Origin: Piliocolobus tephrosceles | Taxonomy: Eukaryota; Chordata; Mammalia; Primates; Cercopithecidae | Assembly (NCBI RefSeq): GCF_002776525.5 | Contig: NC_045443.1 | Location: 40,182,035 to 40,246,034, forward strand | DNA: 64,000 nt | Direction: 5' to 3' | Part shown: positions 59,306 to 64,000 of the stretch, one piece after another | How positions within the stretch are numbered: the first letter of the stretch is position 1 | How the letters are laid out: each line of letters opens with the position of its first letter | The notes under the pieces: model-generated | What the model saw: only the letters and a program-made list of their open reading frames with translations | Databases searched by the model: none | What the model was told of the DNA's origin: nothing | Position numbers and translations under genes: made by a program

Positions 59306-60574
59306 ACCTTGGGCCTGAGGGCATGCCCACTGACTTGGCAGGTGCCTTTCACCAGGAAGCACAGGTAATCCTCATGCCAGTGAATGGTTACACCGGAAAC
59401 ACTGGTGTCATCTATAAAACAGAGCATGGTTTTTGACTTCTGACAAAGCTGCATTGGAATCCCACTCTTATTTGTCAGATGTAAGAACGCAGCATGCAAT
59501 TCAAGCTCTCCCTAACATCCTCTTTTTCCTCTTTAAAGTGACGACAAAAATACTTTATCCACCCACATCATAACCTTGTTGTGAAAGTGGAATGAGACAA
59601 TGGAAACAATTGGTGAATAATAGTTAACACATACTGATAGCCAAGCCACTGCTGTGAATAATTTACAAACAAAGAATCAAGCAACTGACAAAGAAATTCG
59701 GAGTACTGGAACAACTTGTTTGAATTCAGGCAGAGAAGGGCAGAACTGGTATTCATTCTTGGCTCATATTATCTACTTCTGCCCTCTTAAAGGCCCCAGC
59801 CCTGTTCAAATGTCTGTGTTGATGACTTCTATCATGATTCGTGAACATATTCCGAGACACATCTCTATGCACAAATGAAAGAAACCTACAATCTGGGCCA
59901 ATAGGAAAAATGTTGCAAACGTCAGTACACACACTTGACCTTTCCAAAACATCAAAAAGCAATGGAGTAAATCTAAAGTTATCCTGATCAATATCCTATG
60001 TTAGGGCAATTTTTTTTAATGAAGATTAAGCTTCAAAAAATCCAGCAATAGTCAACTTTTATGATGACTATATCACATGCTGGAGGAGATAGCAGTGTAA
60101 AAGGACCTCAATTATCTAGTTTCCTCATCTTTAAAATCACCTTAGAGATTGCTCTCAGGGCAGTTATGACCCCAAAGCCTCCATCTGCTTACAATTTCCT
60201 TTGCCTTCTGAGAGCTATTTCAGTCCTTGCTATTTTGCTCAGCAGGAAGTCACCATCCCTGCTACTCACTTTCATTTTTCCTTCCTGCCCTTATTAGAGG
60301 TTACAGTCATTGAAGGTTCTTTGGAAAAGCTTTATAAAAGGCAACAGCATCCTCTACTGACCGTGACTTATAATGTCAAAGGGGTACCAACTCTGGCATT
60401 TGAGCATGATTTGTGTTACTTCTGCTTTAGTACCCTTATCAGGGATTTTTTTATGTCCTTATTTTATGCTGACTTTCATATTAAAATGAAACATTGGTGT
60501 GTGAACTAATTTTGAGTAGTGAAATAAAATGGCTTTCAGCAGAATAGTACACCAGGTGTTGTTTCAAAAAACAT
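59306..60574. other. Unique DNA with a MIR-like scrap
   Basis: No gene is recognised. TTGTGAAAGTGGAATGAGAC at about 59579 looks like reversed MIR. The 102-codon frame at 60201-60509 and its neighbours overlap and have no motif I know. Confidence 0.4.
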
Positions 60575-62640
60575 ATAATTCTCTGCATATGGCATGGCCT
60601 TGTTTCAGAACTTCCAGGGCCTGCATTGTGATTCTTTGCCTAACTCTTGTCACAAATTCCACATGGCATTTTTCCCACCGTTGATACTTCCAGCACCATA
60701 GGACCTGTCAGATCACATGGTTCAAGTGGCAGGGCTGCTTGGATCCCAACCTGAATGAGCTATAAGCCCTTTCCCACTCTAGACCCAATTCGTAGAACTC
60801 ACACACTGTCCCATAATTCAGTAGAAGAGCCAAAGCAGTGTTTTCAGTTGTGGAACATGCTGCCTCAGAACCCGAAGAAGTCTTGCAGCTATTTTGTTCT
60901 CTTTTTCATGGTAACAGCTGTAAGATACAATACTTTGATTTTTATCAGGATGAGATGTCCCAGCAGAACTCTGATCACTAAAATCCCTTAATTCATAGGT
61001 TTCTGTCAGGTTTCTGACATTTTTTATGGGGTCTGTCTCCCCTCCTCTGGAGTGGGTATATCTTACTTAACAAGACCTCCATCGTGTCAGCCACTTCTTG
61101 CTCATCTAATCCAGTCTACATATAACCATCAATGTAATGGATCAATGTGATGATCAAAGATGACCACATGATCCATATTTCTTTGGAGTATGACTGTCAC
61201 AGAAAATGAGAAAATTAATACAGTCTTGAGGTAAAGCGTAATTGTAAATGTAACTTTTTGGGTCCAATCCATGTGATTATTAACCATTTCTAATCTTTCC
61301 TTTGGGGGATAGAAAAGAACACATTTGGTACATTGGTGGCTACAGACCATGTGTCTGAGGCCATATTAAACTGTTCTAGCAAAGATACCACTTCTGCCAC
61401 CAAGATCGTGTTGGGAATTACTATTTGGTTGAGTTTGTGGTAGTCTATAGTCATCTTCTAGGATTTGTCCAGTTTCTTCAGCATACAAACTGGTGAATTA
61501 AATGGAAATAAGATGGGAAAGACTACCCCCAGAACCTGGCTTCGTTAGATCCTTAGGGGTGGCAATAATCTCTGCCATCCTCCCACAATATCACTACCTC
61601 TATAATGTGATAAGACTTCCAGACTGGGTGTGAGATTTGGAGACCTCCATCTTCCCCACTATGACAAATCTCACCCCACAGGCCAAGGACCCAACGTGAA
61701 GTTGTACCAACTGCCATGTGTTTCAATCCCAGTTGTACCTTCAGACTGGAGGAATAATCACCATCGGGACCTGTGGATCTATGGACCTAGTGAACTCTCT
61801 ATAAATCAGAACACAGCCAGGATTCCATTTATTATCTGGACTTCATCCTAATGGTTATGATGACACTTCAGGTCTCCAGATGTAAGTGTCAGCTCAGACC
61901 CAGTATTTAATGGTCTCTGAAATGCAGTCATTCCCCTTTCCCTAGTGCACAGTATCTGAGTAAATGTCCACAGATGTTTCAGGGGAAGGACTGGGGAAAC
62001 AATTAGCATATAAACACCAGGGTTTGGCAGTCTTTCCTCCTGGGTACCAAGCGACTCTTCAATCAATGGGTGTTGGGTCTGAAAACTGCAAGTCCAAAAA
62101 TTTGGCAAAGAATAACAGTGCTTGGTCTCCTTTGATGTCTTCTACTGGTACACACTGAGTAGTGCCTTTGTTGACTCCCCTCATATTTTGCCCCTTGAGA
62201 TGATGTGTTCCACTGACTATCTCCATAACTCTCAGCAGGGCAGGCACCCTCAAATGCCACTTCTCCAACTTCTGCCAGTACATATTGGCTAGGTCTCGCA
62301 GCTCCTTTGGGAAATATCTCTTTTCCTCTGTTATAAAGCCCAGTAAGTTCCCAGCTGGGTTATGCTGTGACTTAATCCTACTTATAGGTTCAGTGGCTTA
62401 GTGCCCAGGAGGAGAAGGAAGGGCAGATACAGAAAGAGGTACCTAAAGCCTTGTGGAAGAGGGACCTCTGCATCATCTTCCAGAATGGAGGGAGTACTGG
62501 TTCGTATTAGGGAGAGGCTGGCCATTTCTGCAGGGTCAGAAAGTTCAGAAGTCTTTCAGTTCAAAACATTCAGAGGTATCAGGCCAAGTGATTCTCTTCA
62601 TGTGTCCCAGGGTTTCCCAAACAGGTCCTACCCTTGGTTT
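60575..62640 (-). mobile_element. ERVL internal sequence (pol-related), decayed
   Basis: About 2.07 kb of antisense ERVL-type endogenous retrovirus interior. Around 61130-61500 the minus strand resembles a reverse transcriptase core. The usual YxDD-type catalytic box reads YIDG near 61125-61136, and frames are broken by stops and shifts. The part toward 62400 would be the upstream gag/protease end. No LTR of the same family adjoins it. It is a non-functional fossil. Confidence 0.75.
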
Positions 62641-62918
62641 ATCTTCTTTTTGTTTCCTTATGTTGCTAACATTGATCTTACAAGCTGTGATTGTGTTTTG
62701 CTTTTATTTAAAATTACAAAATATTCTGGGTCTTTCTTTAACCTACAAGTTGTTTGGATGTTTTGTTTTTAATATCCAAATTGCATTTTCTGACACTATT
62801 CCATTTTCACATTTCTTCTTGTAGTCTGTCAAATTTACTGCTTATATTTTGAAGCTATGAGTTTTGGTGCATGGGTTCAGGATTGCAACATCTTTCTGAT
62901 AAATATTTTCTCTGGTTG
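62641..62918. other. Spacer, nothing recognised
   Basis: AT-rich sequence between ERVL remains and a solo LTR. The two 123-codon frames at 62401-62824 span this and the ERVL end in different frames and are not credible genes. Confidence 0.4.
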
Positions 62919-63543
62919 TGTCAGAGGCATTTGAACCAGAGTGACTCCATCTTGAATAGGGGCTGTGTAAAATAAGGCTGAGACCTATTGGGCTGCATTC
63001 CCAGGAGGCTAGGCATTCTTAGTTACAGGATGAGATAGGAAGTTGCCACAAGATACAGGTCACAAAGATCTTGCTGATAAAACAGGTTGTGATGAAGAAG
63101 CCAGCCAAAATCCCCCAAAACCAAGAGGGCAAGGAAAGTAACCTCTGGTCATCCTCATTCCTCATTATACACTAATTATAATGCATTAGCATGCAAAAAG
63201 ACACTCCCATCAGCACCATGACAGTTTACAAAGCCATGGAAACATCAGGAAGTTACCCTATATGGTCTAAAAAGGGGAAGAACCCTCAGTTCCAGGATTT
63301 GCCCACCCTTTTCCTAGAAAACTTGTGAATAATCCACCCCTTGTTCAGCATGTAATGAAAAAATAAAGTATTCTTAGACAAGCAGCCCATGCTGCTGCTC
63401 TGTCTATGGAGTAGCCATTTTTTATTCCTTTACTTTCCTAATAAGTTCGCTTTCACTTTACTCTATGGACTTGCCCCAAATTCTTCCTTGGATGAGGTCC
63501 AAGAACCCTCTCTTGGGGTCTGGATGAAGACTTTTCAGTAATA
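62919..63543 (+). mobile_element. ERV1-type solo LTR (family not named)
   Basis: A 625-bp LTR from TGTCAGAGGCATTTGAACCA to GACTTTTCAGTAATA. It has CATGACAGTTTACAAAGCCA, CTATATGGTCTAAAAAGGGG, AATAAA at about 63362 and CCTCTCTTGGGGTCTGGATG near the end. The 4-bp duplication GTTG is exact at 62915-62918 and 63544-63547, which fits a gammaretrovirus-like integration. I know this LTR family by sight but cannot name it safely. Confidence 0.88.
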
Positions 63544-63547
63544 GTTG

Positions 63548-64000
63548 TTTGTAATAACTGTCTTTACCTTTTGCAATGCTTTAGACTTAAATAATATTTT
63601 GCAAATTTTAATAATTCCACAAGGTTCATACTTACCTAAAATATCTCCTCCTCAGCCCCTTATTTTCAACTTTTGCAATCACTACATTTTGTATGCATTT
63701 CTTTAAAGCATATAAGCTGGACTTGAAAAATGAAAACAAAACCAAAATTACTGATATGTCTTGATTCAGTTTTACCATCTGTTTTGTGCTATTTTTTGCC
63801 ATGCTTTTCCTTTGTTTACTTTATTTTCCTCCATATCTCCTCCTTGATGAAATTTTGTTTATATTCTCTTTCTCCTATCCTTGTTTAGGAGTTAGAACTT
63901 TTAATAGTCACCTTTATAATTTTAAACATGCTTATTTAACTAAAGTCTAAATTTTATCTTTCTACTTTCTTCCCAAACAAAATTAGATCTTCAGAAAGTT
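63548..64000. other. AT-rich DNA, no gene seen
   Basis: T-rich sequence to the window end with no recognised gene or repeat. Confidence 0.4.

Noticed and set aside
62401..62824. Two overlapping 123-codon plus-strand frames
   Set aside because: They overlap in different frames and lie partly on antisense ERVL sequence. No motif supports either.

Overview
This window is nuclear DNA of an Old World primate, most likely human or an ape. It holds Alu elements of several ages (J, S and one Y-like), primate L1 (L1P-like) insertions, MaLR (THE1/MST-type) LTRs, an LTR12 (HERV9-type) LTR, ERVL remains, three MADE1 elements, Tigger and hAT-type DNA transposons, and many old MIR and L2 fragments. LTR12 is a catarrhine family. 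The two N runs (10 and 100 N), both in low-complexity or Alu sequence, look like draft-assembly gaps. No bacterial, phage or CRISPR-like organisation is present.

I find no intact protein-coding gene and no convincing exon set. Almost every long open frame lies inside a repeat or a low-complexity tract. The window reads as intergenic or deep-intronic sequence. The one protein-like trace I cannot explain by a repeat is a short broken reading frame on the minus strand near 30.1-30.5 kb. All family names come from recognising consensus sequence by eye; no database was searched.

Layout. 0-1 kb: an Alu inside a MER1-type element inside an older hAT element. 1-6 kb: mostly unique AT-rich DNA with MIR/L2 relics. 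6-7 kb: two Alus. 7-16 kb: unique DNA with a Z-DNA-prone CG/TG tract, two MADE1 elements and MIR/L2. 16.8-18.2 kb: a DNA-transposon-like repeat split by an L1 3' end, then an Alu. 18.7-25.8 kb: a cluster of MIRs, two MaLR LTRs, a Tigger, an L2 and an Alu running into a 645-bp polypurine tract. 27-29.3 kb: a 5'-truncated L1 carrying two nested Alus. 30-33.6 kb: the decayed reading frame and a pile-up of LTRs including antisense LTR12. 33.6-40 kb: repeat-poor. 40-47.2 kb: MADE1, Alus, MER5-like, MaLR LTRs. 48.5-53.1 kb: an L1 that appears to keep both ends but lacks its middle, plus a second L1 scrap. 53-60.5 kb: L2, Alus, Tigger, hAT and MER5-like elements. 60.6-62.6 kb: antisense ERVL internal sequence. 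62.9-63.5 kb: a solo ERV LTR.

Because there is no gene, there is no pathway to describe. The content is a record of successive insertions, many still bounded by target-site duplications that can be read directly. The search for an undescribed system gave no convincing candidate. The items most worth checking are the decayed frame at 30.2 kb, the internally deleted L1 at 48.5-51.9 kb, the LTR pile-up at 30.7-33.6 kb and the MADE1 hairpins.
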